Shown here: positions 60,501 to 64,000 of the stretch, piece after piece
How positions within the stretch are numbered: the first letter of the stretch is position 1
Layout: every line of letters begins with the position of its first letter
Source: Hetaerina americana
Lineage: Eukaryota > Arthropoda > Insecta > Odonata > Calopterygidae
Length of the DNA stretch: 64,000 bases
Direction of reading: 5' to 3'
NCBI GenBank assembly: GCA_022747635.1
Contig: JAKTNV010000041.1
Span: forward strand, 1,821,501 to 1,885,500
Position numbers and translations under genes: made by a program
The notes under the pieces: generated by a model
What the model was told of the DNA's origin: nothing
The model's database searches: none
What the model saw: the letters and a program-made list of their open reading frames with translations, nothing else

Positions 60501-63247
60501 ATAGTGTGCACCGTTAATTTTCCTAAATTCAGTTCATCAGCAATCATTTGGACAGTCTATTGATGATTGGTAAGGACAAGGGACCACACATGATCAATGT
60601 TGTCGTAAACACAGGTGGTTGAAGGTCGTCCCGGCGTTGCATCATCCGTGGCATCTTGTCGGCCATCTTTAAAATGCTTCATTCACTTGAAAATGGATGT
60701 TTTCTTCAGGACATTATGGTCATAAGCAGCTGCCAACATTTCAGTAATTTCTTGATAACATTTACCACACTTCACCAAAAACTTGACATTGATTCGTTGC
60801 TCTGTGGTTTCGTCAATTTCCACTTTCGACAAACAGTAAAAACAAGGACAACAGAAACTAACATAATTGGCACCATGCACACAGCTCGATGATCTGCCAA
60901 GCACAGATGGCTCATTGGGTCTCAGGCAACTGGCGCTGCTAGTGGGCGCTAGTATGGTCCACGTCATAGCCGGCAGATTGCACCAGTTCGAATATTTATT
61001 GTACAGACTACGTACTGCAACCAATAAATAACCCAATGGGAGTTTATGATGGATAGGAGACCATCTTAAGCTACATCTTAAACTTAAGTTATCCTGTCAA
61101 GAGGTCATTGTCATTGATAGAAATATTCAGAAATAATCCAGGAGATATAATAAAAAATCAATTACAAGAAAGATAAAGCAATGAAATTCATTATTAGTGG
61201 GCTGAATTAAATATTTAAGTATGAGGATATATATTAGATTAGAATTAATAACTCGCACACCAGAGTAATATTTAAGATAATGGACTTAGTTTTAAGAATT
61301 TGGAGAATATTTAAAGACTAACTGAGCACTCTGAAATGAGCATTCACATAGAGGACAGAGTTGAAATATGGAACCAATGGGAAGGGGTTTGGAGAAGAAT
61401 TAATTAAGTTTGGTACTTTGCATGTGCATGGTTTTGAAACTTAAGGCTTGAGGAATGAGATTGAGCAGAGACTGGAGGCTTTCAAAGGATGGGCATGGAG
61501 AAAATAAATAGGGTGAAGGGAATGTAAATTTAAAACAATTGACAAGTAGAAATGAAATAGAATTGTTGGAGAAGTTTGAACAAGGCAGACAATGTGCTCA
61601 GGTGATGTGTTCAAGAATTTTTAGTAAACATTCTCCAGCAACAAGGAAATTATTTACTCACATAAAATTCTTTTGATTCCTTCTTGCAATTAGCTTTGAC
61701 AATGGCTTTGTCTAAGACTGCTCCATATACATGTGGCATATAAGCAATTAGAGCCAGTATAACTGAAGGATATTTTTCTGAAGACTGTGCCAATATCTCT
61801 TCACACCTTTAAAAAATGGAAAAAAGACAGAAGGTTTCATTGCATCAGATAATAGAAATTTAAAGCATCATATATTCATTGACAACAAAACCCAATGCTA
61901 TGATGTGACACTAGAACCAATATGACCAGGATTCAAACCACTGTCAACACTTCCCTCACTCATGAGTCTTATGTCCCAAGTTTCAACAATAGGGTACGTG
62001 CACTTGGCTACTCTGCGAACCCACTTCATTCCATTGATGAAGTTTTTATTATAATCTTCATCACATTTAAAAATCTATGTTGTGCTAGTTTATGTATTGC
62101 CCTATTTATCTCAACAACAGTTAACATTGTTGAACCATTTATCAAATTAAATAAAATATACCATTATTATTATTATATTATACTCATGGATTGAAATATG
62201 CCATTTCATGACTTCACCTTGTTTTGTTAAAGGAAACTTTTGGGGATTTATCTCTCATTCATGATGCTTTCCTTAATAAATATTTTATATTCTCCGCTAT
62301 GCTGGTAACTATTTAAAAGAACTGCTGCAAATACTGGATTGTCACATGTTGACAATGTTTTGTTGGCGTTAGTTCAAAGCGGAATCCTCTAAGGAATATT
62401 CGTTTCTTGTTCCGAAAATTCCCTTAAGGCTTGGAAAACGCAAAAGTGTTTTCCTTTTGTCCTATCTATCTACCCATCCCAACCAATTCTCAAAATTTTA
62501 TCTCTGAGTTAGCCATATGCCTGGTTACATTGAGCCAATCATATACCTACCATACAACTGATACAAGCATTATTATTACATACTATTACACAAGATAATA
62601 CAGCTTGCCTGGATTTAAAGCCATTTCTTTTTGCAATAATAATTGGTTATTTAACTATTTAATTTTAATTGAGTTTTCTTGCTCTTGTACCTTAGCCCTA
62701 TTTCAGAAAAGGCTTGTATTTCAGGTAGAAGGGGAAGAGGAAATGTGTCGTGGAAGGCATGTGCTGAAGAGTGTAGGGCAAGATAGAACTCCAGTCAACT
62801 GTAAAAATGAACATCAATACTATAAACACACAAGCATATATGCAACACATGCTACTACTTGTCATGTTGAATTTTTCCTCTAGTTACTGTTTTACTTTGC
62901 TTCACGACTTAAATACTGAATTACAAATACTAAAGAAAAGTAGTAATCACCTTCAAAAATCCTGGGCTGTTGGAGGGTGATTATAGAAAAACTTAAATAG
63001 CTTCACAAACTTTAATAACATTAAGCATTCTATTGAATCAGAAATAAAACAAAACATTTCCCTTTTCCTCAACTCACCTGGTTTCATGAGTGACCATAGC
63101 CAAAGCAGCCTCAGGAAACTTGTAATATATTGCATAATCAATTGCACTCAACCCTTGTCTATTTTTTATGAGTGTACAATGCATGCAGAGCAACAAAGTT
63201 ATTGAGTTTGCCCTGTTTTCCATTGTAGCCAAGTGTAATGCTGAATT
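21376..63247 (-). CDS. TrpA1: TRPA1 cation channel, C-terminal part in ten exons (5' part beyond window)
   Basis: TRPA1 is a plasma-membrane tetrameric cation channel that responds to heat and reactive chemicals in sensory neurons. Ten exons join in phase, all with GT-AG introns: 63,078-63,247; 61,662-61,806; 48,875-48,985; 45,768-46,022; 43,013-43,293; 42,787-42,913; 36,134-36,415; 30,206-30,365; 26,970-27,097; 21,376-21,531. Together they are 1,815 bases, giving 604 residues and a stop. The order is ankyrin repeat, linker, S1-S6 with the GEID filter, TRP-like helix, coiled coil and conserved tail. Diagnostic blocks are AIDYAIYYKFPEAALAMVTH, RRNAQLKRLAMQ and KMEIKTEADEVDEG, which point to TRPA1 rather than painless or pyrexia. 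The N-terminal cysteines and alternative first exons lie outside. Introns range from 99 to 12,676 bases and are filled with mobile elements. Confidence 0.95.
21975..22885 (+). mobile_element. RTE-like LINE relic, reverse transcriptase part
   Basis: It lies in the last TRPA1 intron, antisense to the gene. It aligns with the RT region of the copy at 52,150-53,130 (GGGGAATGTGGGAGCAAGAG, GGACTACAGAACAATAA, GATGATCACTTTGGGT, GCATGGGAAGAACTGGAGGTA). Stops and small indels are frequent, and most CpG sites are lost, so it is old. Confidence 0.7.
23170..25195 (+). pseudogene. PIF/Harbinger element: Myb/SANT-like accessory protein relic
   Basis: The plus strand carries YKEAEEQKLLIELISERKNL and KERDAVTWKQKA (23,190-23,316). 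After an intron-like gap comes RTWEQIQAKWDNVKKKTNV (23,450-23,510). A helical tail, LARMQQNVLLESERWTAELH followed by TTQMRTAKAEALLEADV, lies near 25,050-25,160. This resembles the Myb/SANT-type DNA-binding partner of Harbinger transposons, with a trihelix then a coiled C-terminus. The matching nuclease relic is just downstream in the opposite orientation, as is usual in two-gene Harbingers. A 357-bp duplication sits inside. Confidence 0.6.
24269..24982. repeat. 357-bp perfect tandem duplication
   Basis: Unit one is 24,269-24,625 and unit two 24,626-24,982. Both begin GGCCCAGATAACTCAGTGG and end TTTAAAAAAATGCCA. Reading the two side by side I found no difference. It lies in TRPA1's last intron, inside the Harbinger relic. 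Confidence 0.9.
25410..25830 (-). pseudogene. PIF/Harbinger transposase (HARBI1-like), C-terminal relic
   Basis: On the minus strand the reading goes HDQLIFDNSRIKGKF, then LWDSGYALKYYLLTPIRKPR, EEHLFNGSRIKTRN and IWKWCFPILS. It finishes with VMLVIVACSVLCNLG. The D-SGYAL-TP, KTRN and VIVA.VL.N blocks are the recognised C-terminal motifs of HARBI1-like DDE nucleases. The usual Val-Val-Glu-Arg after KTRN is altered (KTRNGSSKIFK), so the catalytic glutamate region appears lost. Frame breaks lie near 25,760. Confidence 0.75.
26218..26390 (+). mobile_element. tRNA-derived SINE (family B), 3'-truncated
   Basis: The head has GATGGCTAACATACTGG (A-box region) and GGTTCAAATCCTGGCGGTG (B-box region). 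The family body follows: ATATTTTCAGTGGTACC, CCTACTTGAGGTGCTTTGTG and GATGGGACGTTA. It stops before the 3' part seen at 36,970-37,095. Confidence 0.8.
26970..27097 (-). CDS. TrpA1: TRPA1 exon: C-terminal coiled coil
   Basis: The exon is 128 bases, phase 1 in and phase 0 out, with a GCTGCAG acceptor and a GTGTGA donor. It encodes LEKQKRQLSEISKTLNAQHQ followed by LMRLIIQ, a heptad-like helix matching the coiled coil that bundles TRPA1 subunits. It has no long ORF of its own but fits phase on both sides. Confidence 0.9.
28015..28190 (-). mobile_element. tRNA-derived SINE (family A), degenerate
   Basis: On the minus strand an AGGGATCTGAGTTTTAATCC block stands where the B box is expected. It is followed by a GGTAAAGGCAAATTACA body block, and further on GACTCCATTGAAGTAATTG and GGCATCTCCTGCTGG. 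It is strongly diverged from the copy at 47,641. Confidence 0.5.
28630..29960 (+). mobile_element. RTE-like LINE relic
   Basis: The order of matches follows the copy at 51,020-52,560: endonuclease (GTAAAAGCTGAACCAACAAA, GCAAACATTTAATAGTG), linker (AAGGGAGTATAAAGAGTTCA) and RT start (CATGGGATTAGATAACATCC, GATGATCAGTATGGATTCAG). It is antisense to TRPA1, full of stops, and CpG-poor. Confidence 0.65.
30206..30365 (-). CDS. TrpA1: TRPA1 exon: post-S6 C-terminal region
   Basis: The exon is 160 bases, phase 0 in and phase 1 out, with a TTTTTAG acceptor and a GTACGT donor. It encodes VVQHTRLERKLPKMFLERVN, then KTELIEYPN and GKLGFLESVLKKWLGNHFSN. The order of an LERKLP block, an ELIEYPN block and a KW-containing helix matches TRPA1. 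Confidence 0.93.
30522..31227 (-). pseudogene. degenerate cysteine-rich coding relic, origin unknown
   Basis: Two protein-like stretches lie on the minus strand: 31,227-31,033 (containing ALNMNTNVLYSSLNVPCKLS) and 30,722-30,522 (containing EYGLVKWSRYLAPVTCHVVG). Between them are frame-broken segments with further cysteines. Stops interrupt the reading and no family is recognised. It is on the same strand as TRPA1, inside an intron, but does not fit the phase or order of the channel. A mobile-element or viral-derived origin is possible but not supported by any motif. Confidence 0.35.
31900..33906 (-). pseudogene. R1-like LINE relic
   Basis: The minus strand starts with an endonuclease end (SLNSDHNLILFQVSNF) and a KFALKRANWEVWLGKLSLNL linker. 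It continues with an RT segment (ENLYHPREYCIHKGVSTADG) and a later KQKSIHGF-like block, ending near LNITALEPPVKCIAWAERSA. These are R1-group landmarks in the right order. Stops and frame shifts are many and CpG is nearly absent, so it is much older than the R1 at 54.4 kb. Confidence 0.65.
34019..35444 (-). mobile_element. pogo-type DNA transposon, internally deleted
   Basis: Inverted ends start CCGTATTTTCCCA at 34,019 and end TGGGAAAATACGG at 35,444. They match for about 24 bases with three differences, and each is flanked by TA (34,017-34,018 and 35,445-35,446). On the minus strand 34,822-34,745 reads YAAMFKLEVINFAKERGNRE, a pogo/CENP-B-type N-terminal helix-turn-helix. The frame at 34,676-34,398 reads TEWGRIKRMPYEEISGRILE then VKNGFKKALVNISMPELEDE, the C-terminal end of the DDE transposase. 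Everything between is gone, so the copy is non-autonomous. Confidence 0.8.
36134..36415 (-). CDS. TrpA1: TRPA1 exon: pore loop, filter, S6 and TRP-like helix
   Basis: The exon is 282 bases, phase 0 at both ends, with a TTCCAG acceptor and a GTTAGT donor. The pore helix and filter are SLVRTFSMMLGEIDF, with the filter acidic residue in GEID. S6 runs from TFFMLVIFMVFMPILIMNLL into IGLAVGDIESVRRNAQLKRL. The turret before the pore helix seems a few residues shorter than I recall for fly TRPA1. Confidence 0.96.
36789..37095 (+). mobile_element. tRNA-derived SINE (family B), complete
   Basis: It is flanked by the 13-bp direct repeat ATGGCTTGAAGGA (36,776-36,788 and 37,096-37,108), so both ends are defined and the element is 307 bases. 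An A-box-like TGGCTATCGTACTGG lies at 36,809-36,823 and a B box GGTTCAAATCC at 36,844-36,854. The body has GTGCTTTGTGGAGGGCACTT and CGTCCGTCGGATGGGATGTT. It ends in a short CTACTACT run. A long element ORF is absent, as expected for a SINE. Confidence 0.92.
37260..39900 (+). mobile_element. RTE-like LINE, second lineage, degenerate
   Basis: A leader at 37,270-37,450 resembles that of the other RTE-like family. The endonuclease starts LATWNVRTLLKPGRMIEVAN, with IIALQEGRWVGNGRI and VDRICKITLKGKFHNISLI. RT segments follow: EYQCGFRAGRSTIDQIFSVR, FKQAFDSVN, GVRQGDALSAALFNLA and YEFEGVKEFTYLGVRL. The C-terminus is LPRKRWLQDVEDDLKAMGV. Stops and a large internal loss in the endonuclease-RT linker break it. 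Confidence 0.75.
40108..40400 (-). mobile_element. solo RTE-like LINE leader
   Basis: The minus strand gives the leader landmarks in order: GACCCCTAGAGCTGTG, TCACCCATCCCAGATAGGTC, GGGGCGGCCATTGAGTGATG and GAGGAAGGCAACGGCAAACC. No LINE ORF is attached, the same situation as at 10,350-10,560. Confidence 0.7.
41586..42338 (+). mobile_element. mariner element with 33-bp inverted repeats, internally deleted
   Basis: The terminal inverted repeats are 41,586-41,618 and 42,306-42,338, with one mismatch in 33, flanked by TA at 41,584-41,585 and 42,339-42,340. The transposase starts at the ATG at 41,747 (MFKKIENAASCEVRAVIKFL) and keeps the helix-turn-helix (CDIHRQLKEVYGDNVMDESS, RVTIDDICEHFPNVS). After KICARWVPRVSQ the frame stops. 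The last residues (RYDKCLNLLGDYVEK) follow in another frame, to 42,239. The whole catalytic domain is deleted. Terminal-repeat agreement and retained CpGs indicate a young copy. Confidence 0.92.
42341..42786. other. TRPA1 intron, nothing recognised
   Basis: AT-rich intron sequence beside the S5 exon, with no recognisable repeat. Confidence 0.4.
42787..42913 (-). CDS. TrpA1: TRPA1 exon: S4-S5 linker and S5
   Basis: The exon is 127 bases, phase 2 in and phase 0 out, with an ATTACAG acceptor and a GTAATA donor. It encodes FNMIGIYIVMFLEVLQTLIR (linker) and S5 ending IAFGLSFYILLVQ. It is only 99 bases from the previous exon, the one compact intron in the window. Confidence 0.95.
43013..43293 (-). 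CDS. TrpA1: TRPA1 exon: S2 to S4
   Basis: The exon is 281 bases, entered in phase 0 after TTTTCAG and left in phase 2 at a GTATAT donor. S2 is about MYFTSTGIVIFIAVNII, then comes the REGVQAYQQQWRYLLDPFN cytosolic turn, S3 around WILYSSALTMISPVF and S4 around ASITVFLSWFALLSYLQR. As in other TRPA channels, S4 lacks the regular arginines of voltage sensors. Confidence 0.95.
43294..44208. other. TRPA1 intron, nothing firmly recognised
   Basis: The stretch 43,670-44,150 has a different, more CpG-containing base composition and may be an unidentified mobile fragment, but no motif supports this. Confidence 0.3.
44209..44655. repeat. three divergent tandem copies, about 160 bp each
   Basis: Each unit contains TATT.CATTA..TGTGA, GGGC..CTGG.GCAGAG, CTAGCAAGGATCAA.GCT and TATAGTA.ATCCAAGCTAGAG. 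The starts are near 44,216, 44,350 and 44,520. The first two units are clearly alike and the third is more diverged. They lie in the intron before the S2 exon. Confidence 0.7.
44656..45245. other. TRPA1 intron, nothing recognised
   Basis: AT-rich to 44,900, then unremarkable sequence. The 117-residue open frame at 44,603-44,956 is Ile/Phe/Leu-rich because of AT content and has no recognisable family. Confidence 0.35.
45246..45470. mobile_element. SINE family A, two copies head to head
   Basis: The left half (45,246-45,365) is the family in minus orientation, and the right half (about 45,388-45,455) is in plus orientation (GAGGGATCCAGGTTTGAGTC, GGCGAATGATTTTTACACTT). The two are mutually inverted about 45,375. 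The tRNA heads are mostly lost at the join. Confidence 0.65.
45768..46022 (-). CDS. TrpA1: TRPA1 exon: S1 and following extracellular loop
   Basis: The exon is 255 bases, phase 0 at both ends, with a GTTTCAG acceptor and a GTGAGT donor. It begins AMVAHGRIELLSHPLSQKYL, the pre-S1 helix. S1 is approximately FHIANLLFYIIFLTFITLYI (residues 31-50 of the exon). The loop has two cysteines and two possible N-glycosylation sites (NLT, NTS). Confidence 0.95.
46330..46624 (+). pseudogene. Tc1/mariner-group transposase C-terminal relic
   Basis: The frame reads YAAWWERVTNKPRHPNVVSL, then RAIIERTFADMDCSTLKRAY, FRLRMESSGRYSE. This arrangement (NVVSL, then a helix, then R..ESSG.Y.E) resembles the C-terminal end of some Tc1/mariner-group transposases. 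A right-end-like GGGCTGCATCCTG ends at 46,624 and is followed by TA. The catalytic part and left end are missing. Confidence 0.4.
47033..48771 (+). mobile_element. Tigger/pogo-type DNA transposon, degenerate, with SINE inside
   Basis: The ends are CAGTGAAACCTTG at 47,033 and the inverse of CAGTGGAACCTC ending at 48,771, both flanked by TA. Inside, an N-terminal helix-turn-helix relic lies at 47,380-47,540 (IEMKSKIIKNWGQG). The DDE region at 47,960-48,110 reads KAAENFIGYYKKLVDSEDYL and PKQFFNCEKTGFFRKKML; the usual CDETGL is CEKTGF, so a catalytic Asp is lost. The tail QMSLDSFLIK matches TIGD-type ends. A SINE interrupts it at 47,641. Confidence 0.75.
47641..47830 (+). mobile_element. tRNA-derived SINE (family A)
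   Basis: The head reads CTCGGTAGCTTAAGTGACT (A-box region) and GGTTCGAATCT (B box, 47,690-47,700). The body is GGCGAATGATTTTTACACTC, GGATGACTCCGTTAAAAGTT and GGCATCTCCCGCAG. This is the best-kept family A copy and is inserted within the Tigger relic. Confidence 0.8.
48875..48985 (-). CDS. TrpA1: TRPA1 exon: pre-S1 linker, second part
   Basis: The exon is 111 bases, phase 0 at both ends, with an AAAAG acceptor and a GTAAGC donor. It encodes IQYSFKCLQSINCDIPAKQA and ends RPLPLPVLN. IQYSF follows the FY of the previous exon as expected for TRPA1, and PLPLPVLN matches the conserved proline-rich end of the linker. It is separated from the preceding exon by the 12.7-kb intron. Confidence 0.9.
48986..50309. 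other. TRPA1 intron, nothing recognised
   Basis: AT-rich intron with no coding or repeat signal that I can identify. Confidence 0.4.
50310..53492 (+). pseudogene. RTE-like LINE, longest copy in the window
   Basis: After the family leader (50,310-50,590), the ORF starts near 50,592 and reaches the endonuclease: VRIGTWNVRTMMRTGKLEII, IDILGL, a stop, then the RDWNAMVGKGKDG and CTWKIPGDTERYQLDF blocks. The RT region has ILKKVKPTSCKDYRTISLIS, FADDQALVCQSAKGLQALL and LEQVEQLTFLGSVLDQHG. The end is MYGVETWSLKQGDRRRLEAF with TNEEVLGMVGKERGLLGAIL. At least six stops or shifts break it. RTE-like LINEs encode a single endonuclease-reverse transcriptase. This copy keeps many CpGs and is younger than its relatives at 22 and 28 kb. 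It is cut at 53,492 by a Penelope-like sequence. Confidence 0.85.
53493..54395 (+). pseudogene. Penelope-like element, 3' half
   Basis: The first block reads YANLFMGKLEHDFLQQQTLK, PLFWAHYIDDIFLLWSHRRK and LNSSSSVSFTSSVSDSNITF, the RT palm with YIDD and the following PLE signature. Frame-shifted pieces include a HIKPTHKQ-like block. A short Cys-rich block (CNRPRCKCCHLL) and FYVGECTTALSLRMNNHRYS follow, the latter like the GIY-YIG endonuclease of Penelope-like elements. The 5' half is absent. It sits between the RTE and R1 copies; no flanking duplication was found. Confidence 0.8.
54407..54966 (+). pseudogene. R1-like ORF1 (gag), broken by a palindrome
   Basis: The first part (54,407-54,682) reads LEIKDLEETTTAEEVYAALI and SLRISYGSTQIASVRLPAEI, the usual gag linker. 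It hits a stop at 54,680. After the palindrome at 54,682-54,720 the frame resumes as REVNKPRKCCKCWHMGHIAS with three CCHC-type knuckles (CCKCWHMGHIASQC, CIKCGDEGHKVAQC, then C..C). It ends KRR in a TGA that overlaps the ORF2 ATG. Gag binds element RNA. The N-terminus is truncated. Confidence 0.85.
54682..54720. repeat. 17-bp-arm palindrome at the gag break
   Basis: The left arm is 54,682-54,698 and the right arm 54,704-54,720, perfect inverse complements with a five-base loop. The right arm encodes the expected gag residues EVNKP; the left arm is where different coding sequence should be. Confidence 0.9.
54963..58317 (+). pseudogene. R1-like ORF2: endonuclease-reverse transcriptase, broken
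   Basis: The ATG at 54,963 overlaps the ORF1 stop (ATGA). The endonuclease reads MRVMQQNLNHCKAAQDLLVQ, ISEPY, AIAGDFNSWAVDWGS. After the SINE at 55,397-55,706 it continues with VDLTFVSQCLV and LSDHHLICWEV. The RT has APGLDGIPNIALKAAIEEVP, LDIKNAFNSARWD, GGVPQGSVLGPLLWN and FADDIAMV. The C-terminus holds the R1-type CPSCVGVDEDAEHVFFKCPR. Beyond the SINE, there is a one-base shift near 56,690, and a stop and shift at 57,419-57,450. It is a recent but dead copy. Confidence 0.9.
55397..55706 (+). mobile_element. tRNA-derived SINE (family B) inside R1 ORF2
   Basis: The 11-bp direct repeat GCATTCGCCAG flanks it at 55,386-55,396 and 55,707-55,717. The 310-base insert matches the copy at 36,789 throughout (CTTGAGGTGCTTTGTGGAGG, CGTCCGTCGGATGGGACGTT, CTTCATCCTTTCCTG). 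The B box is altered to GGGTACAAATCCC. Removing it would leave the endonuclease frame continuous. Confidence 0.95.
58798..58925 (+). repeat. purine-rich GAAGAAAGAA tract
   Basis: A low-complexity run within the 3' region of the R1-like element. The frame gives Arg/Lys/Glu-rich sequence by composition. Confidence 0.7.
59311..59460 (+). mobile_element. RTE-like LINE, 3' terminal fragment
   Basis: It matches 53,396-53,492 in the end of the RTE ORF (TGAAGGGCGTATTGATAGGC, AAAATGTCAGGCAAAAGAGG, GTGCAGGAACAG). It then continues past the point where the 50.3-kb copy is cut. Because about 95 bases overlap that copy with differences, this is a separate copy rather than its other half. Confidence 0.65.
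59461..60092. other. TRPA1 intron, nothing recognised
   Basis: AT-rich intron sequence with no recognisable element. Confidence 0.4.
60093..61012 (-). pseudogene. mariner element with both ends, transposase broken
   Basis: The ends CGAGGTCTGTCCAATAAATA (60,093) and the inverse of CGTAGTCTGTACAATAAATA (ending 61,012) pair as imperfect inverted repeats. A TA follows the right end; the left TA has become AA. The minus-strand frame reads ETTEQRINVKFLVKCGKCYQ, EITEMLAAAYDHNVLKKTS and, in another frame, a KDGRQDATDD-like block. Downstream blocks correspond to the C-terminal half seen in the 6.7-kb copy, shifted and with the catalytic centre missing. Most CpGs of that related copy are TG or CA here. 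Confidence 0.85.
61350..61620 (+). mobile_element. RTE-like LINE fragment (C-terminal region)
   Basis: GAGCAGAGACTGGAGGCTTT followed by a TGGGCATGGAGAAAA block corresponds to the RLEAF..W.WRR segment at 53,250-53,290. The rest is strongly diverged. Confidence 0.45.
61662..61806 (-). CDS. TrpA1: TRPA1 exon: pre-S1 linker, first part
   Basis: The exon is 145 bases, entered in phase 2 after TTTAAAG and left in phase 0 at a GTGAGT donor. It encodes CEEILAQSSEKYPSVILALI and ends with KANCKKESKEFY, a conserved TRPA1 linker signature. No open reading frame of note spans it because it is short and lacks an ATG; phase and homology support it. Confidence 0.92.
61807..63077. other. TRPA1 intron, nothing recognised
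   Basis: The first intron seen in the window, 1,271 bases and AT-rich. Open frames at 61,922-62,194 and 62,605-62,883 resemble no known protein. Confidence 0.4.
63078..63247 (-). CDS. TrpA1: TRPA1 exon: last ankyrin repeats
   Basis: The exon is 170 bases, enters in phase 0 after TTTCAG and leaves in phase 2 at a GTGAGT donor. It reads NSALHLATMENRANSITLLL, the typical ALHLA ankyrin start, then GLSAIDYAIYYKFPEAALAM. The second block is strongly conserved in insect TRPA1. Earlier ankyrin exons are beyond 64,000. Confidence 0.93.
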
Positions 63248-63597
63248 CTGAAACAAAAGTAATCAGTGCAATATATTTTAGTAACAGTCATCAGGTTAGT
63301 TAATTTCATAAAAAATCGCCAAAATTTCTTTTCCGTAAATTGAACGGTTAAACCTTAAACTGCAATCTTTCATTTCACATGAATTATATACTTTTCTGGC
63401 TATACTTTCAAAATTCAGAATGTTACACAAAATAAACCGCCTACCTTAAATTCTGACATCATTCCGCAGGGTGCACAAAATGTTACCACTACAATGTTGA
63501 ATTCAAATAATTTTACTGTTTTTGACAAAAATCACCATAAACAACACTCTAACTAACATAAATGAAGCTAAAGTAAGAAAAGATATAGAAATAAATA

Positions 63598-64000
63598 CAG
63601 TGGGATCTAGCTTAACAAGCACCTAGCCCATTGAGTAATTTGCATAATGAACAAAATTATTGGTCCCCAGAATGATTCACTTAACAAGCAACTTTTCATG
63701 TAACAAGTGATGAGAAGAGGAGAATTCCTGGAATGGTTGCGCATCTGCAGCTTCAGTTTGTGTTTCACACTTGCTCTGTTAGCATCTCAGTGTCACGAGT
63801 GATCACATATTTTTCCAAACTTGTGTTCAAACATATTCTTTGTGATTTTTTGAGCAAATTTGAATAATATTTTGTGAATAGTTTCAAAATCTGTAAGAGA
63901 ATAACAGAACAGAATAAAATAACCTTAGCAATGAAAAGTAAAATAATTGAATCTCTGGGACTAAGTGTGATTGAGGCTGATCTAGCATGCACCTCAAAAA
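63598..64000 (+). mobile_element. Tigger/pogo-type transposon, 5' part, cut by window end
   Basis: It begins CAGTGGGATCTAGCTTAACA after a TA and follows the same order as the copy at 47,033: ACAAGTGATGAG, a GGAATTCCTGGAAT-like block, TCACGAGTGATCACA, then AAAAGTAAAATAATTGAATC, the helix-turn-helix start. The rest lies outside. Confidence 0.75.

Overview
The window is arthropod genomic DNA, most likely from an insect with large introns. The species cannot be named from the sequence. One host gene is clearly visible: the 3' two-fifths or so of TRPA1, a thermo- and chemosensory cation channel. It lies on the minus strand from 63,247 (the first exon seen, in the ankyrin repeats) to its stop codon at 21,376. 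I could join ten exons in phase with GT-AG introns. They give 604 residues: the last ankyrin repeat, the pre-S1 linker, S1 to S6 with pore and filter, the TRP-like helix, a coiled coil and the conserved C-terminus. The promoter and most of the ankyrin repeats lie beyond 64,000.

Almost everything else is mobile DNA. From 1 to 21 kb (downstream of TRPA1, rich in CpG) there are mariner relics, RTE-like LINE fragments, a Jockey relic, and a nearly full-length CR1 LINE (about 11,476-16,330). Both CR1 ORFs are open, and the element sits inside an older RTE copy. Between 21 and 64 kb the TRPA1 introns hold RTE-like, R1-like and Penelope-like retroelements, a PIF/Harbinger relic with its Myb-like and transposase halves, a pogo-type deletion derivative, two Tigger-type copies, mariner copies with matching terminal repeats, and two tRNA-derived SINE families. 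The largest intron (12.7 kb, 48,986-61,661) is mostly an RTE / Penelope / R1 stack, and the R1 is split by a SINE.

Several structures stand out. There is a 357-bp tandem duplication with no difference seen between copies. Two inserts of 95-97 bp are flanked by 11-13 bp direct repeats, and one carries a perfect 23-bp-arm hairpin. A 17-bp palindrome sits exactly where an R1 gag reading frame breaks. CpG sites have largely decayed to TpG/CpA in a mariner copy inside TRPA1, compared with a related copy outside it. In all six mariner copies the catalytic core is missing or not recognisable, while terminal parts remain. I found no rRNA, functional tRNA, CRISPR or bacterial-style operon, and no clear case of a wholly new system.
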